The position numbers and the translations under genes were made by a program. The notes under the pieces are model-generated. The model saw only the letters and a program-made list of their open reading frames with translations. It did not search any database and had not been told where the DNA came from. From contig OMYA01000002.1 of the NCBI GenBank assembly GCA_900315175.1, forward strand, positions 186,001 through 250,000: DNA of 64,000 bases, in the 5' to 3' direction. The DNA comes from an uncultured Bacteroidales bacterium. GTDB lineage: Bacteria > Bacteroidota > Bacteroidia > Bacteroidales > F082. Below, piece by piece: positions 55,622 through 63,968 of this stretch; within the stretch, counting starts at the first letter, position 1; each line of letters opens with the position of its first letter.

Positions 55622-55653
55622 CAAAATTACAAAAATATGTATTACTTTGACAA
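55622..55653 (-). promoter_or_regulatory. Promoter of lpxC
   Basis: Minus strand TTG, 21 bases, TAATTTTG; its upstream part overlaps the 3' end of lpxD. Confidence 0.65.
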
Positions 55654-56685
55654 TATTTCTTCAAGTTTTTTCTCCAGCTCAACGATTTTTTCTTCAATTT
55701 TTTCTATATTGCGTTGTCTAACAATATCTTTCATATATTTGGCATAATCGTATGCCGGAGCACCCATTATCGATTTTCCTGGTTCTTTCACTCCCTTTGT
55801 CAAACCTGACTGTGGCCCGATTATGGTTCTGTCGGCTACCGTCAAATGTCCTGAGATACCCACCTGACCGGCAATGATGCAGTTCTTACCGACATGTGCC
55901 GAGCCTGCTATACCCGATTGCGCAGCCATTGCAGTATTTTCTCCGACTTCCACATTATGGGCGATTTGGATAAGATTGTCGAGTTTCACTCCGTTATGAA
56001 TTTTCGTCGACTCCATTGTTGAGCGGTCGATGGTGGTGTTTGCGCCGATTTCCACATTGTCGCCAATCAAAACATTGCCGATTTGAGGTACCTTCTTGTA
56101 TGTACCGTCAGGTTGTGGCACAAAGCCGAAGCCGTCGGCTCCGAGCACCGCGCCTGAATGAATGATGCATCCCTTGCCAATATGCGTCATCGAATAAAGC
56201 TTCACGCCGGAATAAAGCACTGTGTTGTCGCCAATCACGACATCATCGCCCACATAACACTGAGGATAGATCTTCACGTTATTGCCTATCTTCACTCTCT
56301 CGCCGACGTAGGCAAATTCACCGATATAGCAGCTTTCGCCATATTCCGCGTCTGTTGAGATGTAAGCCAAATCAGAAATGCCGACTTTATTATTTGTGTA
56401 TTCCTGATATATTCCCAAAAGCTGTGCAAACGATTCGTAAGCGTTGGCCACTCTAATCATTGTGGTTTTCACCGGTTCTGTAGGCTCAAAATCGGCATTA
56501 ACCAAAACTATTGTCGACTCTGTATTATAAAGGTAATGAATATATTTCGGATTAGCCAGAAAACTCAACATTCCAGGTGCGCCGTCCTCAATACGTGCCA
56601 CATTCCAAACCTTAGCTTCCGGGTCACCTTCCACTTTTCCGCCTAAAAGCGCTGCAATCTGAGCAGCTGTAAACTCAACTTTCAT
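55642..56685 (-). CDS. lpxD: UDP-3-O-acylglucosamine N-acyltransferase
   Basis: Lipid A acyltransferase acting after LpxC. 347 aa, start MKVEFTAAQIAALL. An N-terminal uridine-binding domain (about 1-105) leads to a left-handed beta-helix of hexapeptides (IGNNVKIYPQCYVGDDVVIGDN ...), with catalytic His in the block NTTIDRSTM/LDNLIQIAHNVEVG, and a C-terminal coiled helix (about 320-347). Overlaps the upstream DUF7935-like gene by 11 bases. Confidence 0.95.
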   Translation of the reverse strand: MKVEFTAAQIAALLGGKVEGDPEAKVWNVARIEDGAPGMLSFLANPKYIHYLYNTESTIVLVNADFEPTEPVKTTMIRVANAYESFAQLLGIYQEYTNNKVGISDLAYISTDAEYGESCYIGEFAYVGERVKIGNNVKIYPQCYVGDDVVIGDNTVLYSGVKLYSMTHIGKGCIIHSGAVLGADGFGFVPQPDGTYKKVPQIGNVLIGDNVEIGANTTIDRSTMESTKIHNGVKLDNLIQIAHNVEVGENTAMAAQSGIAGSAHVGKNCIIAGQVGISGHLTVADRTIIGPQSGLTKGVKEPGKSIMGAPAYDYAKYMKDIVRQRNIEKIEEKIVELEKKLEEILSK

Positions 56686-57175
56686 AACAAACAGTATTAA
56701 ATTCTTTCTTAATTGCAATGACAGCCTTGTCTATCAATGAGTTATCCATCGATGCAATAATTTGGGCCATCATTGCGGCATCCGTATTGGCATTTTCATC
56801 AAAAGCCGCGTTGATGCTCTTCAAAACTTCATCTCTAACGATGATTATGTTAAACCAAGTAGGCTCGCTGACGTAAAGACGTTGCGCCAAATTGTGTTCC
56901 AACTCGTCCTGAACGTTTTGAATCAGGGCAAACTGCAGGTCGGTGCGTGACATTCCGGGCATAAAAACCCTTTTAACCAGCACCGTATACCTGATTCTTT
57001 CCAGATACAAAACGAGCCTTTCATAAGCCTGGATTTTCAATGGAGTGACAACATCGCTATGTCTTTTCTTGCCCGTACCCGATTGATTATCATTCTTGTT
57101 GTTAAATAAAAAGAAAAAACCGATAATCGTCATCACCACAATCAACCCGATCAATATCCAATTTATTGGCGTCAT
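56675..57175 (-). CDS. Conserved Bacteroidota membrane-anchored protein (DUF7935-like)
   Basis: 166 aa. One N-terminal membrane helix (about 5-23), a short polar linker, then a helical domain with LKIQAYERLVLYLERI, DLQFALIQNVQDELEHNLAQRLYVSEPTW and MAQIIASMDNS. I recall this as DUF7935-type, common next to lpxD, function unknown. Overlaps lpxD by 11 bases. Confidence 0.65.
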   Translation of the reverse strand: MTPINWILIGLIVVMTIIGFFFLFNNKNDNQSGTGKKRHSDVVTPLKIQAYERLVLYLERIRYTVLVKRVFMPGMSRTDLQFALIQNVQDELEHNLAQRLYVSEPTWFNIIIVRDEVLKSINAAFDENANTDAAMMAQIIASMDNSLIDKAVIAIKKEFNTVCYES

Positions 57176-57194
57176 TTTCTGCTTTTTTAGAGTG

Positions 57195-57225
57195 CAAATA
57201 TAGTGATTTTTTCAATTTCTAACAA
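57195..57225 (-). promoter_or_regulatory. Promoter of the DUF7935-like/lpxD unit
   Basis: Minus strand TTG, 20 bases, TATATTTG; 19 bases before the gene start. Confidence 0.7.
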
Positions 57226-57262
57226 AATTTTCAAACAAAAGTTTTCTTATCATAAAAATCCG

Positions 57263-57270
57263 TACCTTTG
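57263..57270 (+). promoter_or_regulatory. -7 box of the aminotransferase promoter
   Basis: TACCTTTG, 39 bases before the ATG (57310). An in-frame start at 57268 is inside this box and is rejected. Confidence 0.6.
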
Positions 57271-57309
57271 CAGTCTCAAACGGTCAATAATCAATTTAAA
57301 AATATAGAT

Positions 57310-58512
57310 ATGGGTACATTATCACAGAGAGTCATCAACATGGCGGAATCAGCCACATTGAAAATGACGCAGAAGAGCCGCGAACTCAAGGCTCAAGGTA
57401 TCGACATCATCTCATTGAGCATCGGTGAGCCTGACTTCAACACACCTATCAGTGCAAAACAGGCGGGTATTGATGCCATCAACAACAACGACACGCACTA
57501 TCCACCGGTTCCTGGAACTCCGGCATTGCGCAAAGCCATCGCCGAGAAGCTCCGTCGCGACAACGGTTTGGATTACAAAGACACTGACATCATCGTGTCA
57601 AACGGTGCAAAGCAAGCCATCACGACTACGTTTTTCGCCATCCTCGACAAGGGTGACGAAGTCATCATCCCTGCCCCATTCTGGGTGTCATATCCTGAGA
57701 TGGTGAAGCTCGCCGACGGCACTCCGGTGTTCATCAACACAACACCTGAGCAGCACTTCAAGATCACTGCAAAACAGCTTGAAGACGCCATCACGCCAAA
57801 GACAAAGGCTTTCATTTTCAGCACACCATGCAACCCAAGCGGTTCTGTATATACCAAAGACGAACTCAAAGCATTGGTCGAAGTGTTCAAGAAACACCCG
57901 GAAATCATTATCATTTCTGATGAGATTTACGAGTTCATCCAATACGAGCACAAGCACGAGTCAATGGGTCAGTTCACAGAGTTGAAAGACCGTCTCGTCA
58001 TCGTCAACGGTGTTGCCAAGGGTTATGCCATGACAGGTTGGAGAATCGGTTACATTGCAGCTCCTATGGCTATCGTCAACGCCTGCAACAAGATTCAGGG
58101 ACAGTACACATCAGGTATCTGCACCATTTCACAAGCTGCTTCAGTGGCGGCAATGCAGCTCTCACCAGAGAATTCAGAAGAGGTTCAGAACATGTGCAAG
58201 GCCTTCAGAGCACGTCGCGACATGTTCTATAAGCTCCTTATGGAGATTCCGGACATCAAGTTGAGTTTGCCAGCTGGTGCATTCTACATGTTCCCTGATG
58301 TCTCAGCATATTACGGCAAGTCAGACGGTGCGACAGTCATCAAGAACAGCGATGATTTGTGCATGTACTTGCTTTACAACGCACACGTGGCATGCGTGGC
58401 TGGCGGTGCTTTCGGCAACGACAACTGCATCCGTCTGTCATACGCCACATCCGACGACAAGCTCCGCGAAGCAGCACGCCGTCTCAAAGAAGCTTTTGCA
58501 AAACTTAAATAA
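57310..58512 (+). CDS. Aspartate/aromatic aminotransferase (class I)
   Basis: 400-aa PLP enzyme of the AspC class Ib. N-terminal MAESATLKMTQKSRELKAQGIDIISLSIGEPDF, NPSG in TPCNPSGSVYT, the PLP Lys in NGVAKGYAMTGWRIGY, and a Arg block near NDNCIRLSYATSDDKLREA. Acts on aspartate or aromatic amino acids; exact substrate open. The ATG (MGTLSQRV) follows a promoter box. Followed eight bases later by a PfkB kinase. Confidence 0.93.
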   Translation: MGTLSQRVINMAESATLKMTQKSRELKAQGIDIISLSIGEPDFNTPISAKQAGIDAINNNDTHYPPVPGTPALRKAIAEKLRRDNGLDYKDTDIIVSNGAKQAITTTFFAILDKGDEVIIPAPFWVSYPEMVKLADGTPVFINTTPEQHFKITAKQLEDAITPKTKAFIFSTPCNPSGSVYTKDELKALVEVFKKHPEIIIISDEIYEFIQYEHKHESMGQFTELKDRLVIVNGVAKGYAMTGWRIGYIAAPMAIVNACNKIQGQYTSGICTISQAASVAAMQLSPENSEEVQNMCKAFRARRDMFYKLLMEIPDIKLSLPAGAFYMFPDVSAYYGKSDGATVIKNSDDLCMYLLYNAHVACVAGGAFGNDNCIRLSYATSDDKLREAARRLKEAFAKLK

Positions 58513-58520
58513 TATTCACA

Positions 58521-59522
58521 ATGCCAAGAGAAGACATCAAAACGCTTTTTGAGTCCTTCAACGACAAGCGAATACTCATTATAGGTGATGTTATGCTCGA
58601 CCTTTACCTTAACGGTAAGGTCGAGCGCATCTCGCCTGAGGCTCCGGTGCCTATCGTAGCGGTAGGCAACCGTTTTGCGCGTCTCGGAGGTGCTGCCAAC
58701 GTAGCGCAAAACATCAAGGCACTCGGTGCCGAGCCCGTTTTATGCTCCATCATCGGTGACGACTCAAAGTCGCACGATTTCTTCGACTTGCTAAAGGAGC
58801 ACAAGATGCCAAACAACGGCATCGTCAAGAGCAAGGAACGCCGTACCACCACAAAATACCGCATCATCGGCAACAACATGCAGATGCTTCGCGTCGACGA
58901 TGAGGACACTTTCAACCTCACCGAGAAAGAGTTCGCGGCATTGCGTGAGAAAATCGACACCATACTCTATCGCGAACGTATCGACGGCATCATACTCCAA
59001 GATTATAATAAAGGTGTGCTCACCGAGGAACTCATACGCCACACCATCGCCGTCGCCAACGAGAAAAACATACCTGTCGGCGTCGACCCAAAGAAAAACA
59101 ACTTCCTCGCCTACGAGAAATGCACACTTTTCAAGCCCAACCTGAAAGAACTCAAAGAAGGCATCACCGTTGAGTTCCCGACAGACACTATTGACGGTAT
59201 CTTAATGGGTGTCAATGCGTTACAAGACAGATTAAACTGCCGTTTTGTGATGAACACCTTGTCGGAACGCGGTGTCTTGATTCAGGAAGTGGTCGACGGC
59301 GTCAAAAATCATCATTATATTCCGGCTCATCTTCGCAAAATCGCTGATGTGTCAGGTGCTGGCGACACAGTTCTTGGCGTTGCTATGCTTTGTCTGGTTT
59401 GCGGCCTCGACGCTTATCATATCGCTGCAATATCCAATCTCGCCGGCGGTCTCGTCTGCGAAGAAATAGGAGCAGTGCCTATTAATAAGGAAAGGCTTTT
59501 AAAAGAAACGGAAAAAATATAA
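58521..59522 (+). CDS. Heptose-7-phosphate kinase-like (HldE domain I, PfkB family)
   Basis: 333-aa PfkB-type sugar kinase. N-terminal ILIIGDVMLDLYLNGKVERISPEAPVPIV and the GG-rich RLGGAANVAQNIKALG match HldE/RfaE domain I, which makes heptose 1,7-bisphosphate for ADP-heptose (LPS core). C-terminal DVSGAGDTVLGVAML is the PfkB base/anion-hole motif. The adenylyltransferase half is not fused here. An unrelated sugar kinase is possible. Confidence 0.85.
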   Translation: MPREDIKTLFESFNDKRILIIGDVMLDLYLNGKVERISPEAPVPIVAVGNRFARLGGAANVAQNIKALGAEPVLCSIIGDDSKSHDFFDLLKEHKMPNNGIVKSKERRTTTKYRIIGNNMQMLRVDDEDTFNLTEKEFAALREKIDTILYRERIDGIILQDYNKGVLTEELIRHTIAVANEKNIPVGVDPKKNNFLAYEKCTLFKPNLKELKEGITVEFPTDTIDGILMGVNALQDRLNCRFVMNTLSERGVLIQEVVDGVKNHHYIPAHLRKIADVSGAGDTVLGVAMLCLVCGLDAYHIAAISNLAGGLVCEEIGAVPINKERLLKETEKI

Positions 59523-59552
59523 TAATAAGGTATTTTTTGCGTTAATAGGTCT

Positions 59553-60389
59553 ATGAAGTTAACAATATCATCATTTAAAAAGGTGCTATTTGCCATCGGG
59601 ATTATGCTCGTCGTGATTCCGCAGAGTCTTATGGCCCAAAGCGAAAAACCTAAAAATCTTATGTTGTACGACAACCAGCCGTACCATTTCGGATTTATCC
59701 TGGGATACAACCAGATGTCGTATGCCATAAAGTTTAACGAAGGCTATCAGCTGATACCACATTCGGCATCAGAGTATCCAAACACCGACTCATATGCCTC
59801 TCCAGACGCGACCTATTACGTCCGCAGCATCACCCCTGTTCCCGAGCACGGCTTTGTTGTCGGCGTCGTAGGCAACCTTCGTCTTGGAAAATATTTCGAC
59901 CTGCGTTTAATACCTTCGCTCAGCTTCGGCTCAAGGACATTGGAGTACCAGTTTTATCGTGAATTTAACGACGGCACTGCCGACGACACCCCATATTTCG
60001 GCAAGAAAAAGTCGATTTTCTCCACTTTCGTGGAATTTCCTTTACAGGTAAAATACAGGTCAAAACGACTCAATAACATCGCAGCTTACGTTATCGCTGG
60101 TGGAAACTTCAAAATTGACCTTGCTTCGCAAAAGAAATCACGGGTAGACATTTATGATGCTCAAGGAGAGCTCATCTCGGTAACCGACAACATCAGGGTG
60201 AAGCGCACCGACCTTGCTGCAGAAGTCGGCGCAGGCTTCGATTTCTACAACGGTCATTTCAAATTCGGCATCGAGGCAAAGATGAGTTTCGGACTGTTCA
60301 ACATCCTTGATTCACAGAATTTGATTTACGATTCGAGTATAAAAAGCATCCAAAACAGGACTTTCCAAATATCTCTGACATTCGAATAA
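59553..60389 (+). CDS. porT: PorT-like T9SS outer-membrane protein
   Basis: 278 aa. Signal peptide ending LMAQS; then NLMLYDNQPYHFGFILGYNQMSYAIKF, which matches the PorT opening (L..YD.....HFGF.LG.N.M). The rest is an eight-strand-like small barrel ending FQISLTFE. PorT is required for type IX secretion in P. gingivalis. Its presence with a porG-like gene and three sorting-domain proteases argues for a complete T9SS in this organism. Sequence-only call; other PorT-family barrels exist. Confidence 0.75.
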   Translation: MKLTISSFKKVLFAIGIMLVVIPQSLMAQSEKPKNLMLYDNQPYHFGFILGYNQMSYAIKFNEGYQLIPHSASEYPNTDSYASPDATYYVRSITPVPEHGFVVGVVGNLRLGKYFDLRLIPSLSFGSRTLEYQFYREFNDGTADDTPYFGKKKSIFSTFVEFPLQVKYRSKRLNNIAAYVIAGGNFKIDLASQKKSRVDIYDAQGELISVTDNIRVKRTDLAAEVGAGFDFYNGHFKFGIEAKMSFGLFNILDSQNLIYDSSIKSIQNRTFQISLTFE

Positions 60390-60481
60390 TTCTGTTTTTG
60401 CATTTTTTAGTGTTGATTTTCAGCATCTTAGCTAATTTTTTAAAAAATAAATATTTTTCGTGTTTGTAACGAAAAAAGTTG

Positions 60482-60489
60482 TATCTTTG
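60482..60489 (+). promoter_or_regulatory. -7 box of tRNA-Glu promoter
   Basis: TATCTTTG, 14 bases before the first tRNA; TTTG lies 15 bases upstream. Confidence 0.55.
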
Positions 60490-60502
60490 CAGCGCAAAAG
60501 TC

Positions 60503-60576
60503 GGTCTCTTCGTCTAGTCTGGTTAGGACGTCAGGTTTTCATCCTGGTAACTCGGGTTCAAATCCCGGAGAGACTA
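60503..60576 (+). tRNA. tRNA-Glu (TTC)
   Basis: 74-nt cloverleaf: acceptor GGTCTCT/AGAGACT, anticodon stem TCAGG/CCTGG with loop TTTTCAT (anticodon TTC), T arm CGGGTTCAAATCCCG, discriminator A. CCA is not encoded. Confidence 0.95.
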
Positions 60577-60584
60577 CTAAGCTT

Positions 60585-60655
60585 AGTTAAAAGATAAGAG
60601 TTAAAAGTTAAAGGAAACTAGAACTCTTTTTACTTTACTCTTTAAACTTTTGACT
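60585..60655. repeat. Heptamer arrays in inverted arms between the tRNAs
   Basis: AGTTAAA, AGATAAG, AGTTAAA, AGTTAAA on the left, and ACTCTTT, TTACTTT, ACTCTTT, AAACTTT, TGACT on the right. The arms are complementary and can fold into one long hairpin. Confidence 0.85.
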
Positions 60656-60661
60656 AAAATC

Positions 60662-60735
60662 GGTCTCTTCGTCTAGTCTGGTTAGGACGTCAGGTTTTCA
60701 TCCTGGTAACTCGGGTTCAAATCCCGGAGAGACTA
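60662..60735 (+). tRNA. tRNA-Glu (TTC), second identical copy
   Basis: Same 74 bases as the first copy; 85 bases downstream of it. CCA not encoded. Confidence 0.95.
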
Positions 60736-60749
60736 CAAATTGAAAACGA

Positions 60750-60798
60750 AGTCAGAAAGCAGGGGCGCACAAGACAATGACCTGTAATCTGGCTTTTT
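60750..60798 (+). terminator. Probable terminator of the tRNA unit
   Basis: AGTCAGA ... TCTGGCT with an inner CAGG/CCTG pairing and a T-run; 7-bp stem including a G-T pair. Confidence 0.6.
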
Positions 60799-60817
60799 CA
60801 GTTTTATGCTTAATGAT

Positions 60818-61477
60818 ATGAAAAGAAGCCTCTTAAATAACAAAAAAAGACTTCCATCAAAAATTATGACATTTTTGTTGGCGGTCTTGTTTTTTTTATT
60901 GGCAAGCGGAGGCTCTCTGAAAGCGCAAGACCGCGATTATCATATTGGCGTGCGCGGAGGTTTCGGCATGACGACACTCAGCGGATTCCAGAACAACGGA
61001 CTGAGATTGGGCCTTGTCGCGGGTGTCTACGGCAGATATATCTTTTCAGGAAACAGCAGCGTCATTGCCGACATCAATTATTCAACAGGCGGACAGCAGT
61101 CAGAACGTTGGATTTCAGGTGAGATCGGAGAGGTCAAGGTGTACAGCAAATACAGTCTTCAATATATCAACACACCTATACTCTACCAGTATTATTTCAC
61201 CGACATTCTCGGAATTGAAGCCGGTATGAATTTCCGCTACCGCATCGCCAGCAGCCTCAAATCAAAAGTCGGCAACGAAGACTGGCACAAGACACATCTT
61301 GACAGCAACGGCTTTGACTGCGGCCTGATTTTCGGTGTCTATACCGACAATCTCATCCCGCACGAGAACTGTTTTGTTAGCTTGAGAGCATATTTCGGCT
61401 TCCTCGATGTGGTGAAAGAGGCGGGGGCTAATAAAAATGTAAGCATCCAGGTCACCGTTGGATATATGATTTTCTAA
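60818..61477 (+). CDS. Outer-membrane beta-barrel protein (porin family)
   Basis: 219 aa. Signal peptide ending SLKAQ; then DYHIGVRGGFGMTTLSG and alternating strands ending VSIQVTVGYMIF. OmpA-like eight-strand barrel size. The start may be four codons earlier (ATG at 60806), but that ATG lies immediately after the tRNA terminator. Function unknown. lplA follows two bases later. Confidence 0.75.
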   Translation: MKRSLLNNKKRLPSKIMTFLLAVLFFLLASGGSLKAQDRDYHIGVRGGFGMTTLSGFQNNGLRLGLVAGVYGRYIFSGNSSVIADINYSTGGQQSERWISGEIGEVKVYSKYSLQYINTPILYQYYFTDILGIEAGMNFRYRIASSLKSKVGNEDWHKTHLDSNGFDCGLIFGVYTDNLIPHENCFVSLRAYFGFLDVVKEAGANKNVSIQVTVGYMIF

Positions 61478-61478
61478 A

Positions 61479-62435
61479 ATGAAACCAAGAATTCAATTAA
61501 TTATCGGCAGTCAATACAATCCGCATCTGAATCTTGCGGTTGAGAGTTCACTTCTGGACGAAGGCGATTCTGAAGTGGTGACTATGTTTTTGTGGAAGAA
61601 CCAGCAGACGGTGGTGTATGGTTACAACCAGAACCCGTTCACTGAATGTAATGTGGATCTGCTCCTCGCCGAGGGTGGTCACGCCGCCCGCCGCCGTACC
61701 GGCGGCGGCGCTGTATATCACGATTTGGGAAACCTCAACTTCTCATTCGTGGCTCATAAAAAACACTACGACGTCACCAAACAGATGAACGTCATCAAGA
61801 CAGCTTTGAGATATTTCGGCCTGGAGACAGAAGTCTCGGGCAGAAACGACATCCTTTTCGAGGGCCGTAAATTCTCCGGAAACGCCTTTGGAATATACAA
61901 AGACAGACGACTGCACCACGGCACGATTCTTATTAAGACCGACGGCGAAAAACTGGCAAAATATCTTAAGGTAAACCCTGCCAAACTACAGAAACACGGC
62001 GTGAAATCAGTGGCAAGCAGAATCATAAATCTTTCAGAAGTTGCAGATATAACTTCAGATTCGATCATGCCTTATCTCTCAAGGGCTTTCGAAGAAGTTT
62101 ACGACGCAAAAGCAGAAGTTGTGGAATTCAAAGATCTGCTTACCGACAAAGTGTTGAAAACCAGAGACTTATTCGCTTCAGACGAATACCTTTTCGGCAA
62201 ATGGCGCAACTTCCATGCAAAGAAAAGCGCCCAGTTCCCTTGGGGTTTGGTGGAACTCGACATGCATGTCAACGAAGAAAAAGGCATCATCGAAAGCATT
62301 TCAATCGCATCTGACGGTCTCGAGCCCGACCTGATTGACGAAACCGAACGATTATTAACAGGTGCTAGTATCAAAAAAGCCCCTGATTACGGTCAAAACG
62401 AGGTCGCAAAAGATATTGTCAGTCTTATTTATTAA
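61479..62435 (+). CDS. lplA: Lipoate-protein ligase A
   Basis: 318 aa. Attaches lipoate to E2/GcvH proteins. Visible: WKNQQTVVYGYNQNP, RRRTGGGAVYHDLGNLNFSF, GRNDILFEGRKFSGNAFGI with the key Lys, HHGTILI. The C-terminal accessory domain (about 250-318) is present. Near-coupled to the upstream barrel gene (two bases). Confidence 0.92.
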   Translation: MKPRIQLIIGSQYNPHLNLAVESSLLDEGDSEVVTMFLWKNQQTVVYGYNQNPFTECNVDLLLAEGGHAARRRTGGGAVYHDLGNLNFSFVAHKKHYDVTKQMNVIKTALRYFGLETEVSGRNDILFEGRKFSGNAFGIYKDRRLHHGTILIKTDGEKLAKYLKVNPAKLQKHGVKSVASRIINLSEVADITSDSIMPYLSRAFEEVYDAKAEVVEFKDLLTDKVLKTRDLFASDEYLFGKWRNFHAKKSAQFPWGLVELDMHVNEEKGIIESISIASDGLEPDLIDETERLLTGASIKKAPDYGQNEVAKDIVSLIY

Positions 62436-62469
62436 ATATTCATAAACATTAATTGTCGTTAATTGACCA

Positions 62470-62545
62470 TATAATTTTCATTAATTTTACTAATCATTTT
62501 TTAATTTATGGAAATTAACGTCCGATTATATGGTAATTCATGTTA
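62470..62545. other. Inverted repeat in the 194-bp gap before the miaB-type gene
   Basis: CCATATAAT at about 62468-62476 and ATTATATGG at about 62525-62533 can pair; AT-rich, role unknown. Nothing else was found in this gap besides the promoter. Confidence 0.4.
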
Positions 62546-62604
62546 AAAAAGTTGAATAATGCTATTCTTTCCCAATATTTTGAATTTGATTGCGGAATAT
62601 TATG

Positions 62605-62612
62605 TAATTTTG
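62605..62612 (+). promoter_or_regulatory. -7 box of the miaB-type gene
   Basis: TAATTTTG, 17 bases before the start; TTG lies 22 bases upstream. Confidence 0.55.
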
Positions 62613-62629
62613 CAGCCAAATTATAAGAG

Positions 62630-63946
62630 ATGAAGTATTTTTTATTGCCATTAGGCTGTCAGATGAACCGAAGCGACACAGAACGCGTGCGCACTGTGCT
62701 GCACGGCATGGGATTTACAGAGACTGACAAGGAAGAGGAAGCCAATATCTTAGGTGTGATAGCGTGCTCGGTGCGCCAAAAAGGCATCGACAAGGTATAT
62801 TCACGCATTCTGAAATGGAACGATATGAAGCAGAGCCACAACTGCCTGACCTTCGTGTCGGGCTGCATACTCCCTGCCGACCGCGAGCGTTTCGTGAAGC
62901 TGTTTGACCTCGTCTTCACCATGAACGAACTGCCGGATCTGCCTGATATGATTCAACAATACGGTGCTTTCCATACACCTATTAATAGAAATGTGAATCC
63001 TTCAGCCAACATGGACCGTTTCTGGGTCATCGACCCCGACCATCTCTCTGATTTTGAGGCGTTTATCCCTATTCAGAACGGCTGCAACAAGTTCTGCACC
63101 TACTGCGCCGTACCTTACACCCGCGGACGCGAAGTGTCAAGGAAATCTGAAGATATCATCAATGAGCTGAAGGAATTGGTTGACAAAGGATACAAATCGA
63201 TAACCTTACTCGGGCAGAACGTCAATTCATACGGTTTAGATAAGAAAGGCGAAGAGATAAATTTCGCTGAACTGCTAAGAAGAATAGGCGCTTACGGCGA
63301 TGCCAGCGGCAAAGAGTTCTGGGTTTACTTCACCTCACCGCATCCGCGCGACATGAGCGACGAAGTGATTGAAGTCATCTCGCAATACAAATGCCTCGGC
63401 AAGCAGATTCACCTGCCGATACAGTCGGGCGACGACAACATGCTGCAGCGCATGAACCGCAGGCACACACTGGACGACTATCGTCATATCATTCACACTA
63501 TCAGACGGTTACTGCCTGAAGCGACGATTTTCACAGATATTATCGTGGGCTTCACTGGCGAGACAGAGGAAGAGTTCGAAAATTCTCGCAAAGCGATGGA
63601 GGAATTCAAATACAACATGGCTTACATCGCGCAATACAGCGTGCGTCCGGGCGCAGTCGCCGCATCATGGGCCGACGACGTGCCGAAAGCCAAGAAACGC
63701 GAACGCTATCACATCCTCACCGACGAGCTGATGAAACACTCTCTCGTTTATAACCAAGGACTTATCGGCAAGACACAAAAGGTCTTGGTAAACGGCTATG
63801 ACCGCAAAAACGGCTACCTGACAGGCCACACCGAAGGGAAAATCGTGATAAGGTTTCAATCAAGAGACAAGAGCCTGATAGGCCAAATCGTGACGGTGAA
63901 AGTGACAAGTGCCACGGCACTTTCTATCGAAGGGGAATTAATTTGA
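62630..63946 (+). CDS. miaB: MiaB/MtaB-type radical-SAM methylthiotransferase
   Basis: 438 aa. N-terminal Fe-S cluster Cys10, Cys46 and Cys79; radical-SAM CxxxCxxC at Cys152, Cys156 and Cys159 (GCNKFCTYCAVPYTRGREV); C-terminal TRAM domain (about 375-438, KTQKVLVNGYDR). It would methylthiolate tRNA A37. Unlike ordinary Bacteroidota MiaB, it has GCQMNRSDTERV and ACSVRQKGID, a form I associate with candidate-phyla MiaB, so it may be a second or transferred enzyme. Confidence 0.88.
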   Translation: MKYFLLPLGCQMNRSDTERVRTVLHGMGFTETDKEEEANILGVIACSVRQKGIDKVYSRILKWNDMKQSHNCLTFVSGCILPADRERFVKLFDLVFTMNELPDLPDMIQQYGAFHTPINRNVNPSANMDRFWVIDPDHLSDFEAFIPIQNGCNKFCTYCAVPYTRGREVSRKSEDIINELKELVDKGYKSITLLGQNVNSYGLDKKGEEINFAELLRRIGAYGDASGKEFWVYFTSPHPRDMSDEVIEVISQYKCLGKQIHLPIQSGDDNMLQRMNRRHTLDDYRHIIHTIRRLLPEATIFTDIIVGFTGETEEEFENSRKAMEEFKYNMAYIAQYSVRPGAVAASWADDVPKAKKRERYHILTDELMKHSLVYNQGLIGKTQKVLVNGYDRKNGYLTGHTEGKIVIRFQSRDKSLIGQIVTVKVTSATALSIEGELI

Positions 63947-63968
63947 CAAGAATAACAAAACGAAGTAA

